Notes: a model not told the origin generated them from the letters alone. Shown: positions 1 to 8,318, counted from the first letter of the stretch. The stretch: 53,301 nt of DNA from Mesorhizobium sp. (GCF_005063415.1 NZ_SUEG01000023.1:1-53301), one strand, 5' to 3'. Translations and numbers: made by a program.

Positions 1-428
1 ACGAACGCAGTTCTGGCATTCAGGCAGGTGTAGAAGCCATGCAAGACGCCTCATTCGAGGTCACCTGTCGTATCTAGCTGCTTGAGGGGCGGGGCATTGT
101 GATACAGGGAGGGCTGTGGGGTCCCTCCTTGTCGGCCTCGACGATGTGGGAGGAGCCTGTGCGGCGAAACGGGCTAGACGCCCCCCAGGCCCAGAACTTG
201 GGCGAAACCAACTCCCACCAAAGGACAGCCGGTTTAGTAGCCGAACAATGAAACCTCGCTCGACGAGCCGCCGTCTCTACTGTCTCCGGCCTCACGCGGT
301 TGAAGCGAACAGCGCAGCGGCTACTGTTCCGCACAACTCGGATGGCAATTGGGACAAGTCCGCACATGTCGTCACGTACGCTGAACGCCGCAGGTACAGC
401 CAAACTGGGGGCGGGGCGTTTCTGCCGT

Positions 429-448
429 TTTGATAGAATTCTATCAAA
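429..448. promoter_or_regulatory. 20-bp perfect palindrome upstream of nifA
   Basis: TTTGATAGAATTCTATCAAA reads the same on both strands. It lies about 335 bases before the nifA start and 11 bases from a second inverted repeat. Its length and symmetry suggest an operator for a dimeric regulator, but no family can be assigned from sequence alone. Confidence 0.5.
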
Positions 449-459
449 CTGACAATTTT

Positions 460-477
460 CCTTGCATAAATGCAAGG
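460..477. promoter_or_regulatory. 18-bp inverted repeat upstream of nifA
   Basis: CCTTGCAT and ATGCAAGG form perfect 8-base arms around AA. With the neighbouring palindrome at 429-448 (centres about 30 bases apart, three helical turns) it could form a double operator. It has no T-run, so an intrinsic terminator is unlikely. Confidence 0.45.
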
Positions 478-783
478 AGAGCTCGGTTGACTCCCCTCCT
501 TTCTTGTCAAGGATGGGTTTGCAGGCTGCGGTGCGGCAGAAGCCGGACAGAACAGCGACCGGTCGAGTAAAGGCCTGCGCAAACCGCATATTGCGAGCGC
601 CCGCGCGGAGGAGAAGACGCTCGTCCTGGTGAAAGGCAACGATGCTCAGGCGCCATTGCCATTGCCGAGGGCGTCCGCGCGCCGGAAATTTCGAAGCAAC
701 AAAGGTGAGATCGAGAATGATGATGACGAAATACAACACAGCTCACCGTCCAGTGCAGTTCTACCGGCGGGTGGCGGAGTGGG

Positions 784-1842
784 ATGGGCTGCCAAATGGA
801 ACGTAAAAAGATCAGCAAGGAGATGCTTGGCGATAGTCAGGCGCTGCGCAAGCTGCGTGAGCACCTTGTCAAGGTGGCCAAGGCGAAGACTACGGTCCTG
901 TTGCGAGGTGAATCCGGAACCGGCAAGGAGCTGGTTGCCAAAGCCATTCACGAGCTCTCGCCTCGCGCCAAGCAGCCCTTCATCAAGGTCAATTGCGCGG
1001 CGCTCACCGAGACGCTTCTGGAATCTGACTTGTTCGGTCATGAGAAGGGTGCCTTCACCGACGCGAGCAGTTTGCGCAAGGGGCGCTTTGAGGCTGCCGA
1101 CAAAGGCACATTGTTTCTGGACGAGATTGGCGAAATATCAGGTTCGTTCCAGGCTAAGCTGCTGCGTGTCCTGCAGGAGCAGGAGTTTGAGCGCGTCGGC
1201 AGCAACCACACCATTAAAGTTGATGTTCGCGTGATTGCCGCAACGAACAGGGACTTGGAAACGGCAGTTCAACGCAAGGAGTTCCGGCAAGACCTCTATT
1301 ATCGCATCAACGTCGTCACTTTACGCGTGCCGGCATTGCGCGAAAGGCGAGGTGATATTCCGCTCTTGGCCGCTCAGTTTCTCAAGAATTTCAATACTGA
1401 GAATGATCACACGCTGACCTTCGCTCCCGAAGCGATTGAGGTGCTGATGAACTGCGAATTTCCAGGCAACATCCGAGAGCTCGAAAACTGCGTTCAACGG
1501 ACGGCAGTTCTGGCGACGGGTCCATCAATCCTCAGAACTGACTTTGCCTGTTACGCGGATCAGTGCTTGGCCGCGGCGCTGTGGAAGAACGGACCGGCGA
1601 CGTCAGAGAAGTCGACTACGATCGAGCCTTCCGCCGCCTGTGCCACCCCGCCCGTCGGCGACGGGCAAGCGCCGATAGGCCCTGCCACGAGTCGTGGTAG
1701 GGTGCCCGATGCCGATACGGTCATTGCTGCCATGGAAAAGTGTGGCTGGGTGCAGGCAAAGGCGGCGCGGCTGCTCGGTTTGACCCCGCGCCAGATCGGC
1801 TACGTGCTGAGAAAACGCGGTATCGAGATCAAGCGTCTCTGA
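784..1842 (+). CDS. nifA: NifA-type sigma-54 activator without GAF domain
   Basis: Enhancer-binding activator of nif and fix promoters. The 352 residues hold an AAA+ domain and a Fis-type helix-turn-helix, but no N-terminal GAF domain, so the protein is roughly 200 residues shorter than usual rhizobial NifA. Visible motifs: Walker A GESGTGKE (about 42-49), Walker B FLDE (111-114), and cysteines 224, 236, 256 and 261, which fit C-X11-C-X19-C-X4-C, the pattern tied to oxygen sensitivity in rhizobial NifA. The C-terminus (about 308-352) is the DNA-binding helix-turn-helix. The sigma-54 contact loop reads GAFTDA (89-94) instead of GAFTGA. Start chosen at 784 because GGAG lies five bases upstream; ATG 796 is an alternative. 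It may correspond to one of the two nifA genes known in M. loti; which one I cannot say. Confidence 0.9.
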   Translation: MGCQMERKKISKEMLGDSQALRKLREHLVKVAKAKTTVLLRGESGTGKELVAKAIHELSPRAKQPFIKVNCAALTETLLESDLFGHEKGAFTDASSLRKGRFEAADKGTLFLDEIGEISGSFQAKLLRVLQEQEFERVGSNHTIKVDVRVIAATNRDLETAVQRKEFRQDLYYRINVVTLRVPALRERRGDIPLLAAQFLKNFNTENDHTLTFAPEAIEVLMNCEFPGNIRELENCVQRTAVLATGPSILRTDFACYADQCLAAALWKNGPATSEKSTTIEPSAACATPPVGDGQAPIGPATSRGRVPDADTVIAAMEKCGWVQAKAARLLGLTPRQIGYVLRKRGIEIKRL

Positions 1843-2427
1843 AACAACCCGCCGAGCAAGAGCTGGAGCAGGCCAAGCATTGGTGCTCTGGCGCCGAGCC
1901 CATCGGCCAGGCTTACGAAGTGGGTGTGAACAGCGCTGCCAAGATTCCGGCCGTGTGCTTTCTACCACGCAGTCATACTGGGGCTCTGCGACTGACAATT
2001 AAAGAGGAGTAATCCTATGGCTAGTAACTTCGCTCTACACCGCAAGGGCAAATCAATTCGACGTGCCTGGAATCCAGAAATAATCGATGTATCATTGGTG
2101 ACACGCCAGCATGCGTAGAGGCGACGCGCAGATCTCCGCTGGCGGGACCTGGTCGATACATTAGCTGATGGCTTACCGCTCGATATCACGCAATCTGAGA
2201 TGGCATGAAAGTGAGTTCGACCGCTGGACAGTTGCCGACCTCGTCAGGTATTGGCCCCTGCGACCGGTTGATCTGCGATATCCAAATTCGCGGAAGTTGG
2301 TCGAGACGAAACTGTCGCCCCGGCTCGTGACCGACCGCGCGCCCGGCAAGATCGAGTTACAAAGTTGCCGAGGCAGTTTGATGTGCGTTCCTGCATCACT
2401 GTACGGGACACGACCTGACGGGAGACT
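1843..2427. other. Intergenic region between nifA and the acetyltransferase gene
   Basis: Holds one short candidate ORF (2017-2118) and nothing else I can support. No nod box and no -24/-12 motif was found before the acetyltransferase gene. Confidence 0.4.
2017..2118 (+). CDS. Possible 33-residue peptide
   Basis: A 33-codon ORF begins six bases after a good ribosome site (AAAGAGGAG) and encodes a basic peptide starting MASNFALHRKGK. I recognise no family. The strong ribosome site is the only support; it may also be the 5' end of a gene otherwise lost. Confidence 0.25.
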   Translation: MASNFALHRKGKSIRRAWNPEIIDVSLVTRQHA

Positions 2428-2994
2428 ATGATGCGTAGCCAAAAAGAAAAGATGCTCGCAGGCGAGTTTTACAATGCGGCGGATCCGGAGATCCAAGCTG
2501 ACCTGTTGGCCACCGGGGCTTGGCTCAAGCGGTACAATGATACGCTGGGGCAGACCACGGGGCATTGGCATGAGCTTTTGTCCGAGCGGCTGGGAGAGGT
2601 TGGGCGCGGAACGGTCATCCGTCCGCCCTTTTTTTGCGACTACGGATTCAATATCCGCATTGGAGCCAATGCCTACATCAACTTCAACTGCGTTATTCTT
2701 GACGTGGTAGAGGTCAAAATCGGGCAAGGAACGGCAATTGGGCCTGCTGTGCAGATTTATACCGCCGATCATCCACATGATGCCGAGCAGCGGCAGGCCG
2801 GCCTGCAGGTCGGGCGTCCTGTTCACATTGGCAGCCGTGTCTGGATCGGCGGTGGAGCAATCATTCTGCCTGGCGTCACGATTGGTGATAATGCAGTGGT
2901 AGGCGCTGGCTGCGTGGTCACACGAGATGTTCCCGCCGGGGCAAAGGTAGTGGGAATTCCTGCTCGCGTGGCCGACCCACATAAACAGGCATAA
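2428..2994 (+). CDS. NodL-like / maltose O-acetyltransferase family protein
   Basis: Acetyltransferase of the left-handed beta-helix (hexapeptide repeat) family, 188 residues, the usual length for NodL and maltose O-acetyltransferases. The N-terminus has the family feature EKMLAGEFYNAADPEI. Hexapeptide repeats of the type IGxNAYIN, IGQGTAIGP and IGDNAVVGAG fill the C-terminal two thirds, with the likely catalytic histidine in TADHPHD. NodL adds an O-acetyl group to the non-reducing sugar of Nod factors; that role is possible here given the symbiotic setting but is not proven, because the family also includes sugar acetylases. No nod box was found upstream. Confidence 0.75.
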   Translation: MMRSQKEKMLAGEFYNAADPEIQADLLATGAWLKRYNDTLGQTTGHWHELLSERLGEVGRGTVIRPPFFCDYGFNIRIGANAYINFNCVILDVVEVKIGQGTAIGPAVQIYTADHPHDAEQRQAGLQVGRPVHIGSRVWIGGGAIILPGVTIGDNAVVGAGCVVTRDVPAGAKVVGIPARVADPHKQA

Positions 2995-3301
2995 TCAACC
3001 TCGTTGACCCTGGAGGTGCATGCGAACTGTCGAAACTGTGCCGAATTTTTGTCGAAGCCATTGAGCGCTGCATATGTTGTCGCGACTCGGGCGCTTCAGT
3101 TCTTTTGCCACGGGGGTCACAAGATCATGTGCGTAATGCCGCCGCAACGTGCTCACGTCCCGCAGCAGCGGACCCTTTCACATGGCCCAACGAATTCAGA
3201 GCCTACGTTGTGCTGCCACTAGCATTACTGCTCACGAATGTATTCCCAACTGAGTTTTCGCCCTTGGAGGCAAGCAGCGACTCACCAGCAATCGCCGGCC
3301 A
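2995..3301. other. Intergenic region between convergent genes
   Basis: About 300 bases between the plus-strand acetyltransferase and the minus-strand SIR2-like gene. I see no gene and no clear terminator hairpin. Confidence 0.4.
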
Positions 3302-4195
3302 TTAATCCTGGCTAGCATCGACCCCGACGAGGCGAGCCGCGGCGTTGCGGATCGGCATGTCGATGACCGTGATTGCGCCTTCGGCAAGGAAACGACGTTC
3401 GTTTCTGGTCAGCGTAGCCGAATCGATCACCGCAAAATGTGGGCCAGTGGAGCGCTTCATCAGCTGTCTGGCATATGTGCGCAGCATCTGATCGTTGAAG
3501 CGGCAGCCCACGAAGAAAAAACCCCGGTTGACGCGCCGTTGCTTCACCGCGTCCGGGATCGGCGTCTGGATATCAATTTCGGTTAGGACTTCGACGTAAT
3601 CGGAATCAGCCACGAGGAAGTTTGCCGCCGGCCTGACGCTGCCGTGCGGCGCATAGAGCACCGTCCTAGCCACTTGTTCGGCCTCGAGTTCTGTTCCTGA
3701 CAAATCGTAAGTTCTCGTCCAGATGTTACCGATTCCGGTCGCGCGCGTCGTTCCTTGTATCTCGACAACGTCTGTTTGGCCGGCCTCTGCAAGGGCTGCT
3801 CGCATGGCGCCATCGTACCAGCTGTCGATGATGACAGACAGTTGAAGGGTTGCGAGCCAGGCGTGAAGAACGGTCGGCTCGGCGGGGGCTGCGAATATCT
3901 CCGCCATCCACGCTTGGAGAGTCCGACGATGTCGGCGCTGCTCGATAAACTGCGCGACCGACCACATATTGGTGCGAATCCTGGAAGGGGCAGGCGCCCG
4001 CTTGTTGAGGGCCGCGGCGACATCTTCAGGGGTGCAAGGTACAGGGGATTCCGGTGGGTTAAGCTGCAGAAGACCAGGACCGAGATAGGGGATCACTCGA
4101 TCGGCCTTGAGAGCGCCGTCCAGCAGGTCAATCAGTTTTTTGGCAAAACTGCCCCGGACGACGACGAGATGGTCCCAGCTCAGCATCGTGTTCAT
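3302..4195 (-). CDS. SIR2-like domain protein at the end of the nifB operon
   Basis: A 297-residue protein with a SIR2-like Rossmann start: a basic/hydrophobic run, then VIPYLGPGLL at about 34-43, matching the glycine-rich NAD-binding loop (VxFxGAGxS in typical members) but with changed residues. A second motif, FFFVGCRFNDQMLR near residue 225, resembles the conserved late segment of SIR2-like proteins (hGYSxxD type). It lies 34 bases downstream of nifT on the same strand, so it is likely transcribed with nifB-fdxN-nifZ-nifT. From memory, similar genes occur next to nif genes in other rhizobia, but their role is unknown. NAD hydrolysis or NAD/ADP-ribose binding is inference from the fold only. 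Confidence 0.7.
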   Translation of the reverse strand: MNTMLSWDHLVVVRGSFAKKLIDLLDGALKADRVIPYLGPGLLQLNPPESPVPCTPEDVAAALNKRAPAPSRIRTNMWSVAQFIEQRRHRRTLQAWMAEIFAAPAEPTVLHAWLATLQLSVIIDSWYDGAMRAALAEAGQTDVVEIQGTTRATGIGNIWTRTYDLSGTELEAEQVARTVLYAPHGSVRPAANFLVADSDYVEVLTEIDIQTPIPDAVKQRRVNRGFFFVGCRFNDQMLRTYARQLMKRSTGPHFAVIDSATLTRNERRFLAEGAITVIDMPIRNAAARLVGVDASQD

Positions 4196-4229
4196 ACGCG
4201 TTTCCTCTCCGCCACTGAACCCACCGGCA

Positions 4230-4442
4230 TCAGGCCCCGTCGGAAATCTTCATCGCCTCGACGGTGATCGGCAAACGCGTGTCGCGCGGAAGGTCGGGCA
4301 GCATGAGCCGCCAACCGTTCCTGAGCGTCACGGTCCCGCCCCATAAGTCAGCGTTCTCAATCTCGGTGATCGGCTCTTCGAGATCCTTCTTGGGGACATA
4401 AGCCGACAAGCCAGTAGCGGTCCTGCGAATCATTACTTTCAT
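4230..4442 (-). CDS. nifT: NifT/FixU protein
   Basis: Small nitrogen-fixation protein of unknown biochemical role, 70 residues, typical for the family. The signature MKVMIRR...LSAYVPKKDLEEPI is present, followed by WGGTVTLRNGWRL. Its start codon overlaps the end of nifZ by four bases, indicating translational coupling, and the SIR2-like gene follows. Called fixU in some rhizobia. Confidence 0.92.
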   Translation of the reverse strand: MKVMIRRTATGLSAYVPKKDLEEPITEIENADLWGGTVTLRNGWRLMLPDLPRDTRLPITVEAMKISDGA

Positions 4443-4759
4443 CCGGCTGTTCCCCCGTTGGAAATGCCTTCAGCTCCGCAGGGAACCTCGACTTTGTCGA
4501 GGCTAATGAGTTCGCGCGCTCGCATGCCGACGACCGTGCCACGATCGATCCATTCGACCGCATAGATGAAGAATTGCTGGAGAAAGGTTCCAATGTCGCG
4601 CACGTAGCCTTCGTCGCCCTTCCGCACGAGGTTTTCGCCGATCTCCTTGCCGGGATAGGTGCCGTCGTTTTTTATGTGGCGTATCGCACGGACCCGCTCA
4701 CCCTGCATGAACCGTGGCGGTCTGCCGATTTCGACCTCCTGTTCGCGTCTGGACCACAT
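4439..4759 (-). CDS. nifZ: NifZ, nitrogenase maturation protein
   Basis: NifZ helps mature the P-cluster of the MoFe protein. The family features RVRAIRHIKNDGTYPG, GDEGYVRDIGTFLQQFFIYAVEW and a conserved GTVVGMRARELI end are all visible. A longer frame starts at 4768, but the AAGGA ribosome site touches that codon, whereas it is eight bases from the ATG at 4759; I use the latter (106 residues). The end overlaps nifT by four bases. Part of the nifB operon. Confidence 0.9.
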   Translation of the reverse strand: MWSRREQEVEIGRPPRFMQGERVRAIRHIKNDGTYPGKEIGENLVRKGDEGYVRDIGTFLQQFFIYAVEWIDRGTVVGMRARELISLDKVEVPCGAEGISNGGTAG

Positions 4760-4844
4760 GCTGTCCATTCCTTTCTCGAGGCTTTTGTTGTGGTCGCGGG
4801 TTGCAGGCGTCGTCGTGCGGCGAACCCGACCGTTTCGGTAGGAA

Positions 4845-5039
4845 TCAAGCGGGAACGCAGGTTTTCGGTACCGGACAGACCGACACGCATTGCTGCGTAT
4901 CGAAGGCCTCCTTGCATTCGGTGCACTTGTTTGGATCGATCACATAGGCGTCGCCCTTGAACTTGATCGCTTCCGAAGGACATTCGAACTCGCAGGCCCC
5001 GCATTGGGTACATTGGGATGCGATGATCTTTAAAGCCAT
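4845..5039 (-). CDS. fdxN: FdxN, 2[4Fe-4S] ferredoxin
   Basis: Bacterial-type ferredoxin of 64 residues. The first cluster motif is [12 protein letters not shown] and the second is [18 protein letters not shown], with the enlarged spacing typical of FdxN. It serves as electron donor in nitrogenase-related reactions, probably including NifB's radical SAM chemistry. It lies 29 bases downstream of nifB, with an AGGAG ribosome site, in the nifB operon. Confidence 0.95.
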   Translation of the reverse strand: MALKIIASQCTQCGACEFECPSEAIKFKGDAYVIDPNKCTECKEAFDTQQCVSVCPVPKTCVPA

Positions 5040-5068
5040 TCTAACTCCTGGTTATCGGACGAGACGGC

Positions 5069-6550
5069 TCAGGCCGTCGCCGCTAGTGGTCTGATCCCAA
5101 ACTCTGCCGCGTAAAGTGCGCTGACTGCGGTCTCGATGTAGTCATGGCCATAGGCGTCGGTTACGCGCAGTCCAACTCGCGAGAGTTGTTCCTTCGGGCG
5201 ATTTCCGATCTTGGCGCATAGCACTATGTGTATGCCTTCGAGCGCTGCGATGACGCCCTCGAGGATGGCGTCTTCGCCCCCGCCTCCGAGGCAATACCGC
5301 TCGACCTTCCGATGCCCGACCAAGCTGATCCCTCTAGGCGAGACTTCATAAACCTGGAATTCCTTCGCGTGGCCGAAGTGTTCGTTGACCCGTCCACCTC
5401 CCTTAGTGGCCACCGCAACCAGAAGCGACTTTTCGGAGTCTGTTGCCTTGACCATACCGATGGCCTCGCTCCTCGCCGCCTCATGATCACGGCGCTCGTG
5501 TGCGACCACCTGCCGATAGGCCTGACGCTTGCCAGCATCGTAGGCGACATCGTCGGGAATACCGTCCAGCGTGAATTCCTGGCCACGATCTTCACCGAGC
5601 AGGCCGACAGCATCTGCCCGGCACTGCCGGCAGTGGCGCATCAACTTGGCGCCACCTTCAAGTCGATCCTGAAGAGCCATCATCTCCGTTGCCGTTGGGC
5701 CGCGCTGCCCGATGAGTCCGTAGTGGGTACCGTGCGCCGGGTCCGAAATCAGAGGCATCACGTTGTGCAGAAACGCGCCCCGCTCCCTGACCATTTTGTT
5801 CACCTCAAACAGGTGCTGGTCGTTCACTCCAGGAATCATCACCGAGTTGATTTTGGTGAGGATGCCGCGCGCGCTCAGCATCTCCAGGCCCAGCATCTGC
5901 CGCGCGTGCAAGATTCGAGCGGCTTCGATGCCGAAGTAGCGGCGATTTTCATAAAAGATCCATGGATAGATTTTCGCGCCGACTTCCGGGTCGACCATGT
6001 TGATGGTGATCGTCACGTGATCAACATTCATTTCGGCAAGCTCGGCGACATGGTCCGGCAGCACGAGCCCATTAGTGGAGACGCACAGCTTTATGTCGGG
6101 GATTTCCCTGATGACGCGGTCGAACGTTGCCTTCGTTTTCTCCCAATCGTAACAGGCATCCCCCGGCCCAGCGATGCCAAGAACCGAAAGCTGCGGAACT
6201 TTGTTGGCAACGGCGATGACCTTGCGTAGCGCTTGGTCGGGCGTCAACTTCTCAGACACAACACCAGGCCGGCTCTCGTTGGCGCAATCGTATTTGCGAT
6301 TGCAATAGTTGCACTGGACATTGCAAGCCGGCGCGACCGCCACATGCATACGCGCGAAATAATGATGCGCTTCCTCCGAAAAGCAGGGGTGATCCTTGAT
6401 CCTTTCCCAAATAGCCGGATCCTCTTCGCCCGGGCTGGTCGGCGACGAGCCGTAGGAAGACGATGCGCAGCCACCGGATTTCGCGGCTGCCAGAAGACCC
6501 TCGGATGTCGTGCTAGTCGGCCCCTCAATCGAAACTGTCGGTGAGGACAT
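5069..6550 (-). CDS. nifB: NifB, FeMo-cofactor radical SAM synthase
   Basis: NifB builds the NifB-co precursor of FeMo-cofactor from [4Fe-4S] units using S-adenosylmethionine. The 493-residue product has the radical SAM motif C-X3-C-X2-C (cysteines 76, 80, 83 in ACNVQCNYC) and a C-terminal NifX-like domain (from about residue 390, with RVNEHFGHAKEF). The frame extends 18 codons further upstream, but ATG 6550 is chosen because a GGAG ribosome site lies nine to twelve bases before it. A -24/-12 promoter (6589-6603) and a perfect NifA site (6675-6690) sit just upstream. First gene of nifB-fdxN-nifZ-nifT-SIR2. Confidence 0.96.
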   Translation of the reverse strand: MSSPTVSIEGPTSTTSEGLLAAAKSGGCASSSYGSSPTSPGEEDPAIWERIKDHPCFSEEAHHYFARMHVAVAPACNVQCNYCNRKYDCANESRPGVVSEKLTPDQALRKVIAVANKVPQLSVLGIAGPGDACYDWEKTKATFDRVIREIPDIKLCVSTNGLVLPDHVAELAEMNVDHVTITINMVDPEVGAKIYPWIFYENRRYFGIEAARILHARQMLGLEMLSARGILTKINSVMIPGVNDQHLFEVNKMVRERGAFLHNVMPLISDPAHGTHYGLIGQRGPTATEMMALQDRLEGGAKLMRHCRQCRADAVGLLGEDRGQEFTLDGIPDDVAYDAGKRQAYRQVVAHERRDHEAARSEAIGMVKATDSEKSLLVAVATKGGGRVNEHFGHAKEFQVYEVSPRGISLVGHRKVERYCLGGGGEDAILEGVIAALEGIHIVLCAKIGNRPKEQLSRVGLRVTDAYGHDYIETAVSALYAAEFGIRPLAATA

Positions 6551-6588
6551 CAAACGGCTCCGTTGCTGGTAACGTCGCGGTTCAAGGT

Positions 6589-6603
6589 GCAAGAGCCATA
6601 CCA
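6589..6603 (-). promoter_or_regulatory. Sigma-54 promoter of nifB
   Basis: On the minus strand TGGTATGGCTCTTGC has GG and GC separated by ten bases, as in the -24/-12 consensus TGGCACG-N4-TTGC. It ends about 40 bases before the nifB start. Confidence 0.8.
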
Positions 6604-6674
6604 ACTGAAAAAAGCGGCTTCAGTTCACTATTCGGGTCGATATCGCATTGTGTCAGGCCGGCGCGACACAATTT

Positions 6675-6690
6675 TGTCCTGCTTGCGACA
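6675..6690 (-). promoter_or_regulatory. NifA upstream activator site for nifB
   Basis: Perfect TGT-N10-ACA (TGTCCTGCTTGCGACA), about 70 bases upstream of the nifB -24 element. It lies between nifB and the decayed nifA. Confidence 0.8.
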
Positions 6691-6775
6691 GTGCAAGTCC
6701 AAATCCGTTCAGAAGCACGAAGCACTCCTTGTCGCGCACAGGGCGCGCAAGACCACTGGCCTGACGATTGGCTCA

Positions 6776-7180
6776 TCAGGCTCTTAGAAGTTCCTTCACC
6801 TCGATACTATGCCGGCGTATCGCCTAGCCGACTTGTCGCAGCTTGAGGCCGAGAATTCGAGCCGCATTAGCCTGAACCCAGCCGGCCTTCTCCATTGTGT
6901 CGATCAGCCGTCACGCTCCGTCCGCCGCGGTCCCAGCCCCCGTCCGGCCGTATCGTTAGAATCGCAAGTGGCCATCTCGTGTTCAGGCGGGCGCCGATGC
7001 GCCGAACCGGCATCGTGCTGGCCCGTGAGAGCTCGTCGATGACATTGCCACGTTCCGAAAGATTGGTTCCTTCCAGAGGAGAACGCCAAGCACGCAGTTC
7101 TCCGGCTCGCGGACGTTGCCGGGGAAATAGCATTGCGAGATCAGCTCAACTGCCGACGGCGCAAAGCCATGGTTCTCCAT
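6776..7180 (-). pseudogene. nifA: Decayed 3' end of a second nifA
   Basis: Pieces of NifA can be read on the minus strand in more than one frame. First comes FAPSAVELISQCYFPGNVRE, the end of the AAA+ domain, then ENCV joined abruptly to LLWK, so the linker with its cysteines is largely missing. After a frame change comes LIDTMEKAGWVQANAARILG, the helix-turn-helix, followed by an in-frame TAG and IEVKELLRA, the usual NifA C-terminus. Nothing of the Walker A, GAFTGA or GAF parts remains. The position directly upstream of nifB on the same strand is the classic nifA-nifB order, so this is probably the original nifA of the cluster. Confidence 0.85.
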
Positions 7181-7601
7181 ATTTCAAGGGTAAGCGCTGT
7201 GTCCTTCCAGGAGGACCCGCGATCTGTGGGCCTGCCGATTCTGAGGTGGATCGGAGATCGGCTTGTGTCTGAACTTGAACTTACGATTGACCCTGAGCGG
7301 CAGCCTCGGCGTTTTCGAGGGTGATCAACGGCGCTGTTGGTCGGCGGCATTGGTCGATGGACGACAAGGCATGGAGTCATCTCCGAGACCCTGGAGCCGA
7401 CGCGGTGATCTCGGAGGTTGCCCGGCGCTACGGGCTGCGGCCGCGGCGGAACGCTCGCAAGCTTGCGACGTCGGCAGGACAGGCCACTCCCGCCTAGTGG
7501 TTTCGGTGGCGCCACCGGAACGACCCGTTGGGCCTACATCCTTGCACCAGAGCTCAAGGCCACGGCCTGAGAATCGGCCGCCGCTCCCCCTACTTGGTTC
7601 C
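7181..7601. other. Remnant-rich spacer between nifA relic and hydrolase
   Basis: No intact gene. One stretch resembles the helix-turn-helix of an IS OrfA (7391-7460). The rest gives only short uninformative frames. Confidence 0.4.
7391..7460 (+). mobile_element. Possible IS66/IS3-type OrfA fragment
   Basis: The plus frame reads GADAVISEVARRYGLRPRR, close to the ISEVARRHGLSPQQ-type helix-turn-helix seen in IS66 TnpA proteins. It is short and has no start, neighbours or ends, so it is at most a scrap. Confidence 0.35.
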
Positions 7602-8318
7602 TCAGCCGACAGCGCTAAGAAGGAGAGCAACTTCCGTCGGCGCGAGGATCATTGCGTCGTGGCCAGTGGCGAGTTCCTGCCACGCCCAGCCATCCTGCTT
7701 CGCGACCCATTCTCGCGCTCCCGCCATCGGCGGGTGGAGTGGATTAGTGCAGACGACATAGGTTCGGGGTCTGCCGTTGCCGAGCGGGTGCTCGAGCTTA
7801 AGTCCGCTTTCGTAGGTGCCTGCCGGATGCGGTGTTATCCGGCGCCGCACCCAGTCCGTGAGCGAGTGTCCCTCGGGAGTGCCGAATGCTGTTGGCGGCG
7901 GAGTCGGCATGAAGATACCCCGTCCTTCCTCCGCAACCAATTTTCGACGGGCGGCGACGATGTCGGGGGGCATGGTGCTGAATACACTTTGACCGCTCTC
8001 GACGATGGCGCCGTCGAGATAAACGAGATGGCTGATATGGTCGGGTATCCGGTCGGCGGCGCCGGTGATGCTGATGCCGCCTAGACTGTGACCGACAAGG
8101 ATCACATCGCTCAGCTCTTCCGTTACAATGTGGTTGACGATGTCGGTCACGAATGTGTCGGGCGTGATGTCCTTGCACAGCAAACGTGCGCGTTCGCCGA
8201 CACCTGTCTGGGTAGGCGTGGTCACGTGGCATCCCATCTTGCGAAGATTGGCGGCGACGTCCCGCCAACACCATCCGCCATGCCAGGCACCATGCACTAG
8301 CACATACGTCTTTATCAT
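7602..8318 (-). CDS. Alpha/beta hydrolase (plant methylesterase-like)
   Basis: A 238-residue alpha/beta hydrolase. It starts with the family pattern YVLVHGAWHGGWCW, carries the nucleophile elbow GHSLGG (Ser 78) and ends with a likely catalytic histidine in TGHDAM. The best resemblance is to the small-ester hydrolase group that includes plant methylesterases and hydroxynitrile lyases; the substrate is unknown. It follows fixX on the same strand after 255 bases, so it may belong to the fix transcription unit. A weak -24/-12 candidate lies inside the gap (about 8521-8535). Confidence 0.8.
   Translation of the reverse strand: MIKTYVLVHGAWHGGWCWRDVAANLRKMGCHVTTPTQTGVGERARLLCKDITPDTFVTDIVNHIVTEELSDVILVGHSLGGISITGAADRIPDHISHLVYLDGAIVESGQSVFSTMPPDIVAARRKLVAEEGRGIFMPTPPPTAFGTPEGHSLTDWVRRRITPHPAGTYESGLKLEHPLGNGRPRTYVVCTNPLHPPMAGAREWVAKQDGWAWQELATGHDAMILAPTEVALLLSAVG

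Larger units (their letters stand above)
1..783. other. Non-coding region upstream of nifA
   Basis: I see no convincing gene here. Open frames on both strands lack recognisable domains and good ribosome sites. No remnant of a NifA GAF domain could be read in any plus frame just before nifA, and no TGT-N10-ACA with a -24/-12 pair was found. The notable content is two adjacent perfect inverted repeats at 429-448 and 460-477, listed separately. Confidence 0.5.

Noticed and set aside
74..739. 221-codon minus-strand frame upstream of nifA
   Set aside because: No family features, no good ribosome site, and composition typical of antisense frames in GC-rich DNA; it also spans the two palindromes.
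2168..2427. Nod box before the NodL-like gene
   Set aside because: The region lacks the conserved ATC-N9-GAT blocks and the long nod-box pattern.
5228..6229. 333-codon plus-strand frame
   Set aside because: Antisense shadow of nifB.
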